Shown here piece by piece: positions 7,441 through 15,980 of a stretch of 20,500 nt of DNA. The notes beneath the pieces are model-generated. The model did no database searches. It was not told the origin of the DNA and was given only the letters and a program-made list of their open reading frames with translations. Position 1 is the first letter of the stretch. Each line of letters begins with the position of its first letter. The position numbers were made by a program, and so were the translations under genes. The DNA is from an uncultured Polaribacter sp. (GTDB taxonomy: Bacteria; Bacteroidota; Bacteroidia; Flavobacteriales; Flavobacteriaceae): contig CAJXAS010000011.1 of assembly GCA_913050305.1 (NCBI GenBank), positions 1 through 20,500 on the forward strand. Direction: 5' to 3'.

Positions 7441-7936
7441 GTATGTTGTCTAATTGTTAAGGTTCGTAGCTATTATATTTAAGAATTAAAATCTGTGTGC
7501 GGATATAAATATTTGGAGATAAATAAATAGAATAGAAAGGTTATTATAAAAATTATAAGTGTAAACAAAAATGGGAATCCTTTTATTTTCATTAGGTACT
7601 TTATGTATTCCATTGTTTTACGACTTTATAGGCTATACCCTACATTTATTAAGTTTATAACTATTTTCATATATGTTGCTGGGGTAGAAATAGGTTTACA
7701 TATTTTTAGGTCTTAATACTAAAAAAGGTTAAGTTAATACACTTCCTCTGCAGTAAGAATTTCTTTTTCAATTTACAAATTTCCCCACTAATGGATGTTG
7801 CTACAGAAGAAAGTTTGATTGCAATTGCAATCTGTATTAATTTAAAATAAACGCTAACAATTAACTATAGAACAAATATATTTACAAGTGAAGTGTTTAC
7901 TATGTTTAATTTAGTTCAATAAGTATTGATAAAAGT
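7441..7936. other. Gene-free region, probable decayed DNA
   Basis: Nearly 500 bases without a convincing gene. A stop-free stretch at 7531-7716 (plus) encodes about 61 hydrophobic residues but has no good start, and an ATG frame at 7791-7850 gives only 19 residues. Neither matches a family I know. A perfect 16-bp palindrome at 7817-7832 is listed separately. The region downstream of the AraC gene shows no clear terminator. Confidence 0.5.
7817..7832. repeat. Perfect 16-bp palindrome
   Basis: GATTGCAATTGCAATC reads the same on both strands without a spacer. It lies 105 bases beyond the stop codon of the AraC-family gene. It could be a binding site for a dimeric regulator or chance in AT-rich DNA; no promoter box is attached to it that I can see. 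Confidence 0.4.
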
Positions 7937-8776
7937 TCAAATTTTTTGATACTTCTTGGGCGTTACTCCGAATTTTATTTTAAACGCTTGAATGAAGTTT
8001 GATAGGTTTTCATATCCAATTTTTTGATAAATTTCTGACGGTCGTTTTGATTTATTCCTTAAAAGGAAGGCAGAATGTTCAAGTCTTTTTTCTCGAAACC
8101 ATTTACCTGGAGAACTTTGAAAGTGTTTTTTAAATACCCTTTTAAATGAGGATTCACTCATATTAGTTAAAAATGCAAGTTCTTTTATTGATAGTTTATT
8201 TACTTTATTATTCTCAACTATCTGAATAAATTTTTGTGCACTATTATCACTATTCCTAATTAAAGAATAAATAAAATTCACACCTTTAGTTGCAATAAGA
8301 TATAACATTATTTCTTCAAACTTAGCATCTAAAATATTCTTTTGAATTGATTTTGATAGTTTAGATATATTTAAAATACTCTTTGTAAATCCTGTTATAT
8401 ATAGATCATAATCGAATGAATATATCGAAGCATAGCTGGCATTATCTTGTGGCTTCAGTTGAAATTTTCTAATAAAATTGAAGACTGATTCATTAGAGAA
8501 GAAGAGTAAAATGCTTCTATATTTCGTTTCATCATCATAAGAATTTTCGATCGTTAGGCTATTCCCAGCCTTCATTAATGAAAATTGAGAGTTATTAATT
8601 AAACGAGATGAGTTATCAAAAAAGACTTCTTTTGTTCCATTTTGAAGAAAACTAAACGTGTTTTTACTAAGTATAATTTTTTGTTTGGAGATTTGTTGAA
8701 TATTTACGTAGTCGTAAATTTCAATGGAGTGAGAAGAATCTAAATTCAACTCATCTGGTAATGTGATTGTGCTCAT
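7937..8776 (-). CDS. AraC-family transcriptional regulator (ExsA-like N-terminus)
   Basis: A 279-residue DNA-binding regulator. The C-terminal ~95 residues form the AraC/XylS domain with two helix-turn-helix units: the first near 196-217 (LSIKELAFLTNMSESSFKRV), the second near 246-267, followed by the signature FKIKFGVTPKKY (265-276). The N-terminal part (about 18-170) resembles the ExsA-type ligand/partner domain common in Bacteroidota regulators, with RSILLFFSNE near residues 87-96. The start is an ATG at 8776. The gene stands alone, flanked by 916 gene-free bases downstream and 215 upstream. Its target and effector cannot be read from the sequence; the divergent/adjacent endonuclease-TonB locus or the iron-like operon are only neighbours. 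The family call is secure. Confidence 0.92.
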   Translation of the reverse strand: MSTITLPDELNLDSSHSIEIYDYVNIQQISKQKIILSKNTFSFLQNGTKEVFFDNSSRLINNSQFSLMKAGNSLTIENSYDDETKYRSILLFFSNESVFNFIRKFQLKPQDNASYASIYSFDYDLYITGFTKSILNISKLSKSIQKNILDAKFEEIMLYLIATKGVNFIYSLIRNSDNSAQKFIQIVENNKVNKLSIKELAFLTNMSESSFKRVFKKHFQSSPGKWFREKRLEHSAFLLRNKSKRPSEIYQKIGYENLSNFIQAFKIKFGVTPKKYQKI

Positions 8777-8802
8777 AGGGATCGCTTATCTCAAGATTTA
8801 AT

Positions 8803-8810
8803 CAAATATA
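8803..8810 (-). promoter_or_regulatory. Candidate -7 box of the AraC-family gene
   Basis: On the minus strand TATATTTG fits TAnnTTTG and lies 26 bases before the ATG at 8776. A T-rich stretch about 20 bases further upstream stands in for the -33 element, but no clean TTTG is present. Confidence 0.4.
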
Positions 8811-8991
8811 GAGTATAAGCAATAATTAAAAGATCTCTAAAAGGTCATATTATGCTCTTTTTCAGGAGTTAAAAGAGTTTATTAGCCCCTTGAAATTATC
8901 CTAAAGTAGTAAAATATTAGGGGGGAAGTCTCTATTAATATACTTTATAGAGTGATTGAAGTCTTGTTTTAAAGCATTGTGTTAAAGATAT

Positions 8992-10050
8992 TTATTTTAT
9001 CTTCTTAATTAAATACATATAAACAGGATAATGATCTGAATACCCCCCTGTATACCCGCCATTAGAAAAACTTCTAAAAGGATATCCTTTAAATTTCCCT
9101 TTTTTATCACTTAAAAAATGTTTGTTAAAAATCATAGCTTTGTACATTTTAAAAGTAGAAAAATCTTTTTTTCCTGTATCTAACAGCGGTAATGAAATTA
9201 GAATCATGTCAAAGAGATTTAAATTGTCTCTATAGGCTAATGTGTTAAATCCTTTTCTGTGTAAATTTTCGTACGGATTGTATATATCATTTACCCTAAC
9301 ATTTTTCTTTTTTCTTTTTGTTTTTAAAATTTTCTTAAAGCTGGTATTATTCGGGTCATCATTAAAATCTCCCATCGTTATGATTTTAGCATTTTCTTCT
9401 TTAGCTCTAATTTTTTCTATGATTTTTATATTTTGAAATGCGGCTTTTTCTCTTAAAGGTCTACTTTTTGCCTCACCACCGCTTCTAGAAGGCCAATGGT
9501 TTACAATTATATGAATTAATTCATCGTCTAAATAGCCAGAAACCAATAATTGGTCCCTTGTAAACACCTTTCTATTATTTTTATAAATATTAGGATTAAA
9601 CACTTCGTGATGTAAGGGTTTAAAATATTTTTTTTGGTATAATAAGGCTACGTCAATTCCTCGTTTATCAGGAGAATCGTAATGCACAATACCGTATTTT
9701 TTTTGTATTAAATGTTTAGATTTAATTAAATCTTCTAAAACACTTCGATTCTCAACTTCAGATACCCCTATAACTGCAGGGCTTGTTTTTGCCTCCTCTA
9801 ATCCTATTTGTGCAATGGTACTTGCTAGTTTGTCAATCTTATCCCAATACACCTTAGATCTGTTAAATTTCAATTCCATCATCGGGCTTGCTTCGTCATT
9901 TATAGAAAGATCGTTTATTGTATCAAATAAATTTTCTAAGTTGTAAAAGGCAATGGTTCTAATGGTGTATTTCTTTTCATTTTTCTGAGAAAAACACGTG
10001 CAAATTTGAAATAATAGGACTATAAATAAACAGGTATTTTTTTTCTTCAT
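8992..10050 (-). CDS. Secreted endonuclease/exonuclease/phosphatase-family enzyme
   Basis: A 352-residue hydrolase with a signal peptide (MKKKNTCLFIVLLFQICTCF, cleavage near residue 21). All landmarks of the DNase I-like fold are present: FYNLENLFD (N37, metal/phosphate site), VSEVEN (E98/E100, metal), DKRGIDVALLY (128-138), VNHWPSRSGGEAK (H185, catalytic), MGDFNDDP (D228 and N230) and the C-terminal GYSDHYPVY (D339, H340, catalytic). Family members cleave DNA, RNA or phosphodiesters/phosphoanhydrides, and the exact substrate cannot be told from sequence. It is divergent from the TonB receptor with 129 bases between the two starts, and this enzyme, the receptor and a DUF5689 lipoprotein are often found together in flavobacteria, suggesting it trims an extracellular phosphorus- or nucleic-acid-containing substrate for uptake. 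Confidence 0.9.
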   Translation of the reverse strand: MKKKNTCLFIVLLFQICTCFSQKNEKKYTIRTIAFYNLENLFDTINDLSINDEASPMMELKFNRSKVYWDKIDKLASTIAQIGLEEAKTSPAVIGVSEVENRSVLEDLIKSKHLIQKKYGIVHYDSPDKRGIDVALLYQKKYFKPLHHEVFNPNIYKNNRKVFTRDQLLVSGYLDDELIHIIVNHWPSRSGGEAKSRPLREKAAFQNIKIIEKIRAKEENAKIITMGDFNDDPNNTSFKKILKTKRKKKNVRVNDIYNPYENLHRKGFNTLAYRDNLNLFDMILISLPLLDTGKKDFSTFKMYKAMIFNKHFLSDKKGKFKGYPFRSFSNGGYTGGYSDHYPVYMYLIKKIK

Positions 10051-10068
10051 TTACTTTTTTTTTTAAGA

Positions 10069-10076
10069 CAAACTTA
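10069..10076 (-). promoter_or_regulatory. Candidate -7 box for the secreted endonuclease
   Basis: On the minus strand TAAGTTTG matches TAnnTTTG exactly and lies 18 bases before the ATG at 10050. No clean -33 TTTG is seen at the normal distance, so the call rests on one box. Confidence 0.4.
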
Positions 10077-10146
10077 CAGAACAAAATGTATTATTTAAAA
10101 TAATAGACAAGTTTTGTGAACTTTTTTAAAATAATAATTAGTAGTT

Positions 10147-10155
10147 TTACTTTGC
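10147..10155 (+). promoter_or_regulatory. Possible -7 box for the TonB receptor operon
   Basis: TTACTTTGC differs by one base from the TAnnTTTGC form of the Bacteroidota -7 box and lies 24 bases before the ATG at 10180. The nearest upstream TTTG (ending 10116) is 30 bases away, which is longer than usual, so this is weak. Confidence 0.3.
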
Positions 10156-10179
10156 TATTTAATTGAAAAATAAATTATT

Positions 10180-12930
10180 ATGAATAAAACTATTGTATTA
10201 ATAGTTCTGTTTCTGCGTTGCTATACATCAATGTATTCCCAAAATGTTATAAGAGGAATTATTATAGATAATAATTCTAAGAAGCCTTTATCTGAGGTTT
10301 TGATAAGCATTAAAAATACAATTTTTACTACGAAAACACATTTAAATGGAGCCTTCTATATAAAGGCATTTTCCAAAGGGAATTATATTTTAGAAATTAA
10401 GTTGAATGGATTTGAAACTCAGAATCTTCCATTAGAACTTTCTAATAACACCATAGATTTGGGTGTTATTTTATTATTTAGAGATTTCACAGATGAACTA
10501 GACTTGAGTATTATTACAATCTCAGATGATGAATTAAATAATGATGCAAGTGCTGCAGACAATATTTCTGGCCTTTTACAAGCTTCAAAAGATATTTTTT
10601 TAAGAACTGCTGCTTTTGAGTTTAGTTCATCTTTTTTTAAGGTAAAGGGGTTAGATTCTGGAAATGGTAAAGTTTTAATTAATGGTATTCAAATGAACAA
10701 GGTCTATGACGGTAGAGCGCAATGGAGCAATTGGGGTGGCTTAAATGATGTTTTAAGAAATCAAGAATTTAGTAATGGTTTAGCAGCTTCTAATGTTACT
10801 TTTGGCGGTATTTTAGGGACTACAAATATGAATACAAGAGCCTCTTTGCAAAGGCCAGGAACAAGATTTTCTTACTCTTCTTCTAATAGAAGTTATGTGC
10901 ATAGGGCAATGGCAACTCATACCACAGGTATTTCTAAAAATGGTTGGGCAATGACTTTTTCAGCAAGTAGAAGAGCGGGAACTGAAGGTTTTAATGACGG
11001 TACTTCTTACAATGCATACTCTGTATTCACATCTATAGAAAAGAAAATTAACGACCACCATAGTATTAATTTTACAGGCATTTTTACACCAAATAGAAGG
11101 GGAAAATCTTCACCAAACACCCAAGAGGTCTTTGATTTAAAAGGAATTGAATTTAATGAGTATTGGGGGAATTTAAACGGAAGAAAATTAAACTCTCGAA
11201 TAAAAGAAGTAGTAGAGCCTATCTTAATGCTAAATCATTATTGGGATATTTCAGAAAATGCAACACTTCAAACAAACGCCTCCTATCAATTTGGAAAAAT
11301 AGGAAATAGTCGTTTAGATTTTAATGGCGGTGCAAACCCTAGTCCCGCCTATTACCAAACATTACCAAGCTATTTTTTAAGAACGAATGACTTATCTGGA
11401 GCATATATTTCACAAGAAAACTTTGTCAATAACGGACAATTAGATTGGTACCGTATTTTTGATGCAAATACTACCAATACAAATGCTGGTTTAAACAATG
11501 CCTATGTATTGTATGAAGATAGAAATGATGACAAACAAATTACAGTAAATACTATCTACAATTTAGAGATAAACAACCATATTTCTATAAACGGAAAATT
11601 AGAATACAAACGTTTGCGGTCTCAAAATTTTGCCGAGGTTATTGATCTATTAGGCGGAAGCGGCTATTTAGATATTAATAATTTTGCAGATTCAGAAGCA
11701 CAAATGCAAAATGATGTTTTAAATCCGAATAGAGTTGTAGGCGTTGGTGATGCATTTAGATATAATTTCAATCTAAAGTCAGATTTTATAAATGCTTTTG
11801 CACAAGGGCAGTTTAAATACAATAAAGTAGATTTTTTTGCTGCTGTAATGGTCTCACAAATAACAAATCAAAGAGAAGGATTGTATAAAAACGGTCGCTT
11901 TGAAAACAATTCTTTAGGGGCATCAGAAAAAATAAACTTCACAAATTATGGTGTAAAAACAGGTGCAACTTATAAAATAAGTGGGCGGAATTTAATAAAT
12001 GCAAATATTGCCTATTTAACCCAAGCGCCAACCATTAGAAACTCTTTTTCTAATTCAAGAGAAAATAATAATATAGTAGAAGACTTAAAAAGCGAAAAAG
12101 TATTTTCTGCAGATGCAAGTTACATTAGAAGAAGTTCAATTATTACCTCAAGAGTTAGCGCATATTACACTTCAATAAAAGATGCAACAGAAATTTCTTT
12201 TTATTTTGCAGATGGCGTTGGAGGAGATAACACCGCATTTGTGCAAGAAATAGTGTCAGGAATTAAAAAGAAACAATTGGGTTTAGAACTCGGTTTAGAA
12301 GCACAAGTTACGGCCACAATAAAATTAAAAGGGGCAGCGGCTATTGGTAGTTTTGTATATGCCAATAACCCTAACCTGTACCTTACTTCAGATGTTACAA
12401 ATGAGGGTGTTTTTGATGAAAAAGGGCGCTCAGGAAATTATATATCCAACTTAAAGAACTATAAAATTGCAGCAGGGCCTCACCAAGCCTATTCCGCTGG
12501 TTTTGAATACAGAGATCCTAATTATTGGTGGATTGGGGGAACGGTAAACTTTTTTAATAATACGTATGTAGATATTGCACCATTAACAAGGTCTCGTAAC
12601 TTTTATTCAGATGCAGACGGCTTAACCTTTCCAGATTATGATCTAGAGTCCGCTAATCAATTATTGCAACAAGAAAAATTTGATGCTTATAAAGTTGTAA
12701 ACCTTGTTGGAGGTAAATCTTGGAAGATAGATGGTTATTATATTAGTGCATTTGCAACGGTAAATAATTTATTAAATACAGCGTATAAATCTGGCGGATT
12801 TGAACAAGGCAGAAATGCAAATTATAACGAATTAAGCGCAGACAAAGCCCTAGATAAACCTGTATTTGGTAATAAATATTGGTACGGTAGAGGTACTACA
12901 TACTTTTTGAACCTAAACTTTAGTTTTTAA
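10180..12930 (+). CDS. TonB-dependent outer-membrane receptor with carboxypeptidase-like N-terminal domain
   Basis: A 916-residue outer-membrane importer driven by TonB. After a signal peptide (cleavage expected near residue 20, YSQN) comes a carboxypeptidase-D regulatory-like domain (22-100: VIRGIIIDNNSKKPLSEVLI, then TKTHLNGAFYI, YILEIKLNGFET). A plug domain follows at about 108-220 with KVLINGIQMNKVYDGRAQW and a GGILGTTNMNTR end. The rest is the 22-strand barrel, ending in the typical terminal phenylalanine (LNLNFSF). Unlike SusC receptors it is not followed by a susD gene; its partner is the DUF5689 lipoprotein 11 bases downstream, and a secreted endonuclease-fold enzyme is divergent. That suggests uptake of a phosphorus or nucleic-acid-derived compound rather than a glycan, which is inference. 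Confidence 0.93.
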   Translation: MNKTIVLIVLFLRCYTSMYSQNVIRGIIIDNNSKKPLSEVLISIKNTIFTTKTHLNGAFYIKAFSKGNYILEIKLNGFETQNLPLELSNNTIDLGVILLFRDFTDELDLSIITISDDELNNDASAADNISGLLQASKDIFLRTAAFEFSSSFFKVKGLDSGNGKVLINGIQMNKVYDGRAQWSNWGGLNDVLRNQEFSNGLAASNVTFGGILGTTNMNTRASLQRPGTRFSYSSSNRSYVHRAMATHTTGISKNGWAMTFSASRRAGTEGFNDGTSYNAYSVFTSIEKKINDHHSINFTGIFTPNRRGKSSPNTQEVFDLKGIEFNEYWGNLNGRKLNSRIKEVVEPILMLNHYWDISENATLQTNASYQFGKIGNSRLDFNGGANPSPAYYQTLPSYFLRTNDLSGAYISQENFVNNGQLDWYRIFDANTTNTNAGLNNAYVLYEDRNDDKQITVNTIYNLEINNHISINGKLEYKRLRSQNFAEVIDLLGGSGYLDINNFADSEAQMQNDVLNPNRVVGVGDAFRYNFNLKSDFINAFAQGQFKYNKVDFFAAVMVSQITNQREGLYKNGRFENNSLGASEKINFTNYGVKTGATYKISGRNLINANIAYLTQAPTIRNSFSNSRENNNIVEDLKSEKVFSADASYIRRSSIITSRVSAYYTSIKDATEISFYFADGVGGDNTAFVQEIVSGIKKKQLGLELGLEAQVTATIKLKGAAAIGSFVYANNPNLYLTSDVTNEGVFDEKGRSGNYISNLKNYKIAAGPHQAYSAGFEYRDPNYWWIGGTVNFFNNTYVDIAPLTRSRNFYSDADGLTFPDYDLESANQLLQQEKFDAYKVVNLVGGKSWKIDGYYISAFATVNNLLNTAYKSGGFEQGRNANYNELSADKALDKPVFGNKYWYGRGTTYFLNLNFSF

Positions 12931-12941
12931 AAATAAATTGA

Positions 12942-14366
12942 ATGAATATAAAAACAAATAGCGGCTTCTTAATAGCCCTTGCAACTAGTCTCTTTTTCAT
13001 AGCTTGCGTAAAGGATAATGATTACACAGTGCCACAAAATTTAGGGGTAGAAGAAAATCTAAAATTAGAAGCAATATTAGACAGTATTCAAAACAATCAG
13101 TTAGAATTAAAATCGATAAAAGATTTAAAAAATTTGTATAATTCTGGTACAGATCCGGTAAAAATAGTTTCAAACATTGTTGTAAAAGGCTATGTGATTT
13201 CTTCGGATGCCAAAGGAAATTATTTTAGAGAATTTTACATACAAGATGCACCTGAAAATCCAACAGCAGGAATTAAAGTAGTACTTAACTTAACCAATAG
13301 TTATAATAAATTCAATTTCGGACGTGAAGTATATATTAGACTTAAAAATCTATATATAGGAGAAACAAATTCGGGAGACGGTGTAATTTCTATTGGGGGT
13401 AAAATAAAATTAACAGATATTACAGAGATAGAAAGTATCACTCAAAATCAGATTGAAAATTATATGTTTAGGGCGCCAACTACAGAAGTAATTGTTCCTA
13501 AAACAGTAACCCTTGGTGGCTTGGAAAATGTTGCTAATATCGGAACTTTTGTGCGCATAGAAAACGCTTATTTCTCATCAAATTTAGCTGGAAAAGCATT
13601 CGTAGACCCTTCAGAAGATTTTGATACAAAACGTCAAGTTGAAACCTGCGAAGGACCTAGTGTTGTAACTACTTTTTTAGAAACAAGCTCTTTTGCAAGT
13701 TTTGCAAATAATGGTCTGCCAGAGGATGGTGGAAGTATTAATGCAGTTGTTTCCAGAGATTTTAGAGGAGATTTTACGGTTTTAGTCTTAAATACTTTAG
13801 ATGATTTAGACATGAAGAGTGCAAGGTGCACTCCTTTAGCGATTGCAGATTTTTCAACAATACTTTTAAATGAAGACTTTGAAGCAACTTCTGGCGAGAT
13901 AAATATATTAGACTGGACTAATTACAGTGAAGCAGGTTCTAAAAAATGGAGGGCTTATGATGATGTGAACTCTTTAAGTAAGGCCGCAAGAATGGGTTCT
14001 TTTAGATCTGGTGATGAAAGTACAATTTCTTGGTTAATTACTAAGGGCATCAATTTAGAAACTACTGGAGAGGAATACGTGTCTTTTGAAACGTCTACCT
14101 CTTTTGCAGACGGCAGTACTTTAGAGGTGTTAATTTCTGAAAACTGGAACGGTACAGTAGCAAATATTACCAATGCAAATTGGGTTGCTTTGCCAGCAAG
14201 AATAGCGGCTAATAATGACGATTTTAATAGTTTTAAATTTTCAACATTTATAAATTTATCTTCCTATTCAGGAACTGCTTATATTGCCTTTAAATATGTA
14301 GGAAATGGAAATGAAGATTTTGATGGAACCTATGAACTAGATAATATCACTATTATTGCAAAGTAA
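12942..14366 (+). CDS. DUF5689 surface lipoprotein with choice-of-anchor J domain
   Basis: A 474-residue lipoprotein: hydrophobic N-terminus with lipobox FFIAC, acylated cysteine at residue 22. The residues after it, VKDND, resemble the acidic lipoprotein export signal that sends Bacteroidota lipoproteins to the outside of the cell. Residues about 40-290 are the DUF5689 region, which looks like tandem OB-like folds (VKGYVISSDAKGNYFREFYI, then GREVYIRLKNLYIG, and GTFVRIENAYF). From about 305 to the end lies a choice-of-anchor J-type beta-sandwich (NEDFEATSG, WRAYDD, ISWLITKGINL, AYIAFKYVG, TYELDNITI). It starts 11 bases after the TonB receptor and is probably its substrate-binding partner on the cell surface, in the place SusD holds in glycan systems. 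Ligand unknown. Confidence 0.88.
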   Translation: MNIKTNSGFLIALATSLFFIACVKDNDYTVPQNLGVEENLKLEAILDSIQNNQLELKSIKDLKNLYNSGTDPVKIVSNIVVKGYVISSDAKGNYFREFYIQDAPENPTAGIKVVLNLTNSYNKFNFGREVYIRLKNLYIGETNSGDGVISIGGKIKLTDITEIESITQNQIENYMFRAPTTEVIVPKTVTLGGLENVANIGTFVRIENAYFSSNLAGKAFVDPSEDFDTKRQVETCEGPSVVTTFLETSSFASFANNGLPEDGGSINAVVSRDFRGDFTVLVLNTLDDLDMKSARCTPLAIADFSTILLNEDFEATSGEINILDWTNYSEAGSKKWRAYDDVNSLSKAARMGSFRSGDESTISWLITKGINLETTGEEYVSFETSTSFADGSTLEVLISENWNGTVANITNANWVALPARIAANNDDFNSFKFSTFINLSSYSGTAYIAFKYVGNGNEDFDGTYELDNITIIAK

Positions 14367-14377
14367 TAATCAAAAGA

Positions 14378-14779
14378 ATGGAAAAAATAGAACATATAGG
14401 TATCGCTGTAAAAGATCTTGAGGTGTCAAATAAGTTGTTTGCATCACTTTTTGGTAAAGAACATTACAAAGAAGAAGAAGTCGCATCTGAGGGTGTAAAA
14501 ACTTCTTTTTTTAAAAACGGACCCAATAAGATAGAATTATTGCAAGCTACAAATGCAGAGAGTCCAATTGCAAAATTTATAGAAAAGAAAGGTGAAGGAG
14601 TGCACCACATTGCCTTTGCGGTTTCAGATATAAAAGCAGAAATAAAAAGACTTAAAACGGCCGGTTTTATTGTTTTAAATGAAACACCTAAAAAAGGCGC
14701 AGATAACAAATTAGTAGCTTTTTTACATCCAAAAACTACAAACGGCGTTTTAATTGAATTGTGCCAAGAAATAGAATAA
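14378..14779 (+). CDS. mce: Methylmalonyl-CoA epimerase
   Basis: A 133-residue glyoxalase/VOC-fold enzyme that interconverts (R)- and (S)-methylmalonyl-CoA in propionate and succinate metabolism, in the cytosol. The metal ligands fit the family: H6 in EHIGIAV, E53 in KIELLQ, H77 in GVHHIAF, and E127 in LIELC; the spacing from H77 to E127 equals that of H91 to E141 in the Propionibacterium enzyme. Length is typical. It starts 11 bases after the DUF5689 gene, so it may be cotranscribed with it, but the metabolic link is not obvious. The 74-base gap after it contains only a possible weak promoter for ftsX. Confidence 0.93.
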   Translation: MEKIEHIGIAVKDLEVSNKLFASLFGKEHYKEEEVASEGVKTSFFKNGPNKIELLQATNAESPIAKFIEKKGEGVHHIAFAVSDIKAEIKRLKTAGFIVLNETPKKGADNKLVAFLHPKTTNGVLIELCQEIE

Positions 14780-14853
14780 GTTAAAATACTCCTAACAGGC
14801 ACTGCCAACTGCATACTAATTATTATCTTGCCAACGTTTTAAAGCTATTATAA

Positions 14854-15732
14854 ATGCCTCCAAAATTTGAATCTTATCAAAAAAGACGCTTAGCATCTTC
14901 TTACATATCTGTTGTAATTAGTATCGCTTTGGTGCTTTTTATGGTGGGTGTTTTAGGTTTGGTACTTTTAAAATCTACTGCAGTTGCGAATAGAGTAAAA
15001 GAAAAAGTAGTCATTACCTTGTACTTAAAAGATAAAATAAGTAATAAACAAATAAATAGTTTTAAAGCTTCTGTTACTAAAGAAGAATTCACAAAAAGAA
15101 TTGTTTACACCTCTAAAAAACAAGCAGCTAAAAAATTTAGCAAAGAAATAGGTGAAGATTTTTTAACTTTTTTGGGAGATAATCCTTTAAAAAATGAAAT
15201 AGATATTTTCTTGAAACCAAATTTTATAACTCCAGAAAAAATGCAAGTAATAGAAACTCGTTTTCTTAAAAATGCATTTATCGCAGACGTTTCTTACGAT
15301 AAACTTTTAATAAACCTACTCACAAATAATATTCAAAGAATTAGTTTCTGGCTTTTAGTTTTAAGCGGATTTTTCGGTTTGGTAGCTATCATCTTAATTA
15401 ATGGCGCTATTAGATTAACAATATATTCTAAAAGATTTAACATTAAAACCATGCAAATGGTAGGTGCTACAAAAGGTTTTATTAGAAGACCTTTTATTTG
15501 GCAAGGTATAAAATTAGGATTTATAGGCGCATTTTTAGCTTTGATAGGTCTGGGTGTGGTTATTTATTATTTAGATAAATTTGCACCAAGTTTAGGGTTC
15601 TTAAAAGACTATATTTCTCTAGGTTATTTAGGTGGTGGTGTTTTGGTTTCTGCTTTTATAATTACTTGGTTAAGCACCTTCTTTGCGACGCAACGTTTTT
15701 TAAACCTACAAACAGAAGAACTTTATTATTAA
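14854..15732 (+). CDS. ftsX: Cell-division ABC-transporter-like protein FtsX
   Basis: A 292-residue membrane protein that pairs with the ATPase FtsE at the septum and controls peptidoglycan hydrolases. Four helices are seen at about 17-39, 163-187, 218-240 and 258-278, with a large periplasmic domain between the first two (VKEKVVITLYLKD at 48-60 is the usual entry). The FtsX signature IKTMQMVGATKGFIRRPF lies at 197-214. ftsE is not adjacent, so the pair is split in this genome, as is usual in Bacteroidota. It begins the run ftsX - DUF3098 - uppP - truB, with gaps of 3, 2 and 6 bases, clearly one transcription unit. A degenerate TATCTTG box 20 bases upstream may be its promoter. Confidence 0.94.
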   Translation: MPPKFESYQKRRLASSYISVVISIALVLFMVGVLGLVLLKSTAVANRVKEKVVITLYLKDKISNKQINSFKASVTKEEFTKRIVYTSKKQAAKKFSKEIGEDFLTFLGDNPLKNEIDIFLKPNFITPEKMQVIETRFLKNAFIADVSYDKLLINLLTNNIQRISFWLLVLSGFFGLVAIILINGAIRLTIYSKRFNIKTMQMVGATKGFIRRPFIWQGIKLGFIGAFLALIGLGVVIYYLDKFAPSLGFLKDYISLGYLGGGVLVSAFIITWLSTFFATQRFLNLQTEELYY

Positions 15733-15735
15733 CAT

Positions 15736-15978
15736 ATGAAAGAAGAAAAAATTCAGAAACCTGCATTTATTTTTGGAAAGAAAAATTACACTTTTATGGT
15801 GGTAGGAATTATTTTTATAGCACTAGGCTTTATTTTTATGTCTGGTGGCGGAAGCGACAACCCAGCTATTTTTAATGAAGATATTTACAACTGGCAGCGC
15901 ATTCGTTTAGCGCCAACTTTGGTAATTATAGGCTTAGGAATTGAGATTTATGCAATTTTAGTAAATCCTAAGAAATAA
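15736..15978 (+). CDS. DUF3098 small membrane protein
   Basis: An 80-residue protein with two membrane helices (about 19-37 and 58-76) separated by a loop with SGGGSDNPAIFNEDIYNWQR. N-terminal FIFGKKNYTFM and the FNEDIYNWQRIRLAP stretch fit DUF3098, a Bacteroidota family of unknown function. It sits between ftsX and uppP with 3- and 2-base gaps, an arrangement conserved in the phylum, so a role near cell-envelope growth or division is likely but unproven. Confidence 0.9.
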   Translation: MKEEKIQKPAFIFGKKNYTFMVVGIIFIALGFIFMSGGGSDNPAIFNEDIYNWQRIRLAPTLVIIGLGIEIYAILVNPKK

Positions 15979-15980
15979 GT

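Noticed and set aside
7531..7716. Stop-free stretch of about 61 hydrophobic residues, plus strand
   Set aside because: There is no suitable start codon near its beginning (the first ATG is at 7603), no ribosome site, and no family recognised; hydrophobic short frames are common in AT-rich DNA.
7791..7850. Short ATG frame of 19 residues (MDVATEESLIAIA...)
   Set aside because: It looks protein-like but is too short, has no promoter or leader, and overlaps the 16-bp palindrome; at most a remnant.
8930..8952. Inverted repeat CTCTAT...ATAGAG between the AraC and endonuclease genes
   Set aside because: Six-bp arms with an 11-base loop and no T-tract; too weak to call as terminator or operator.
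14464..14814. Minus-strand 116-residue frame opposite methylmalonyl-CoA epimerase
   Set aside because: Antisense to a gene with all metal ligands intact; no start context and no recognisable domain.
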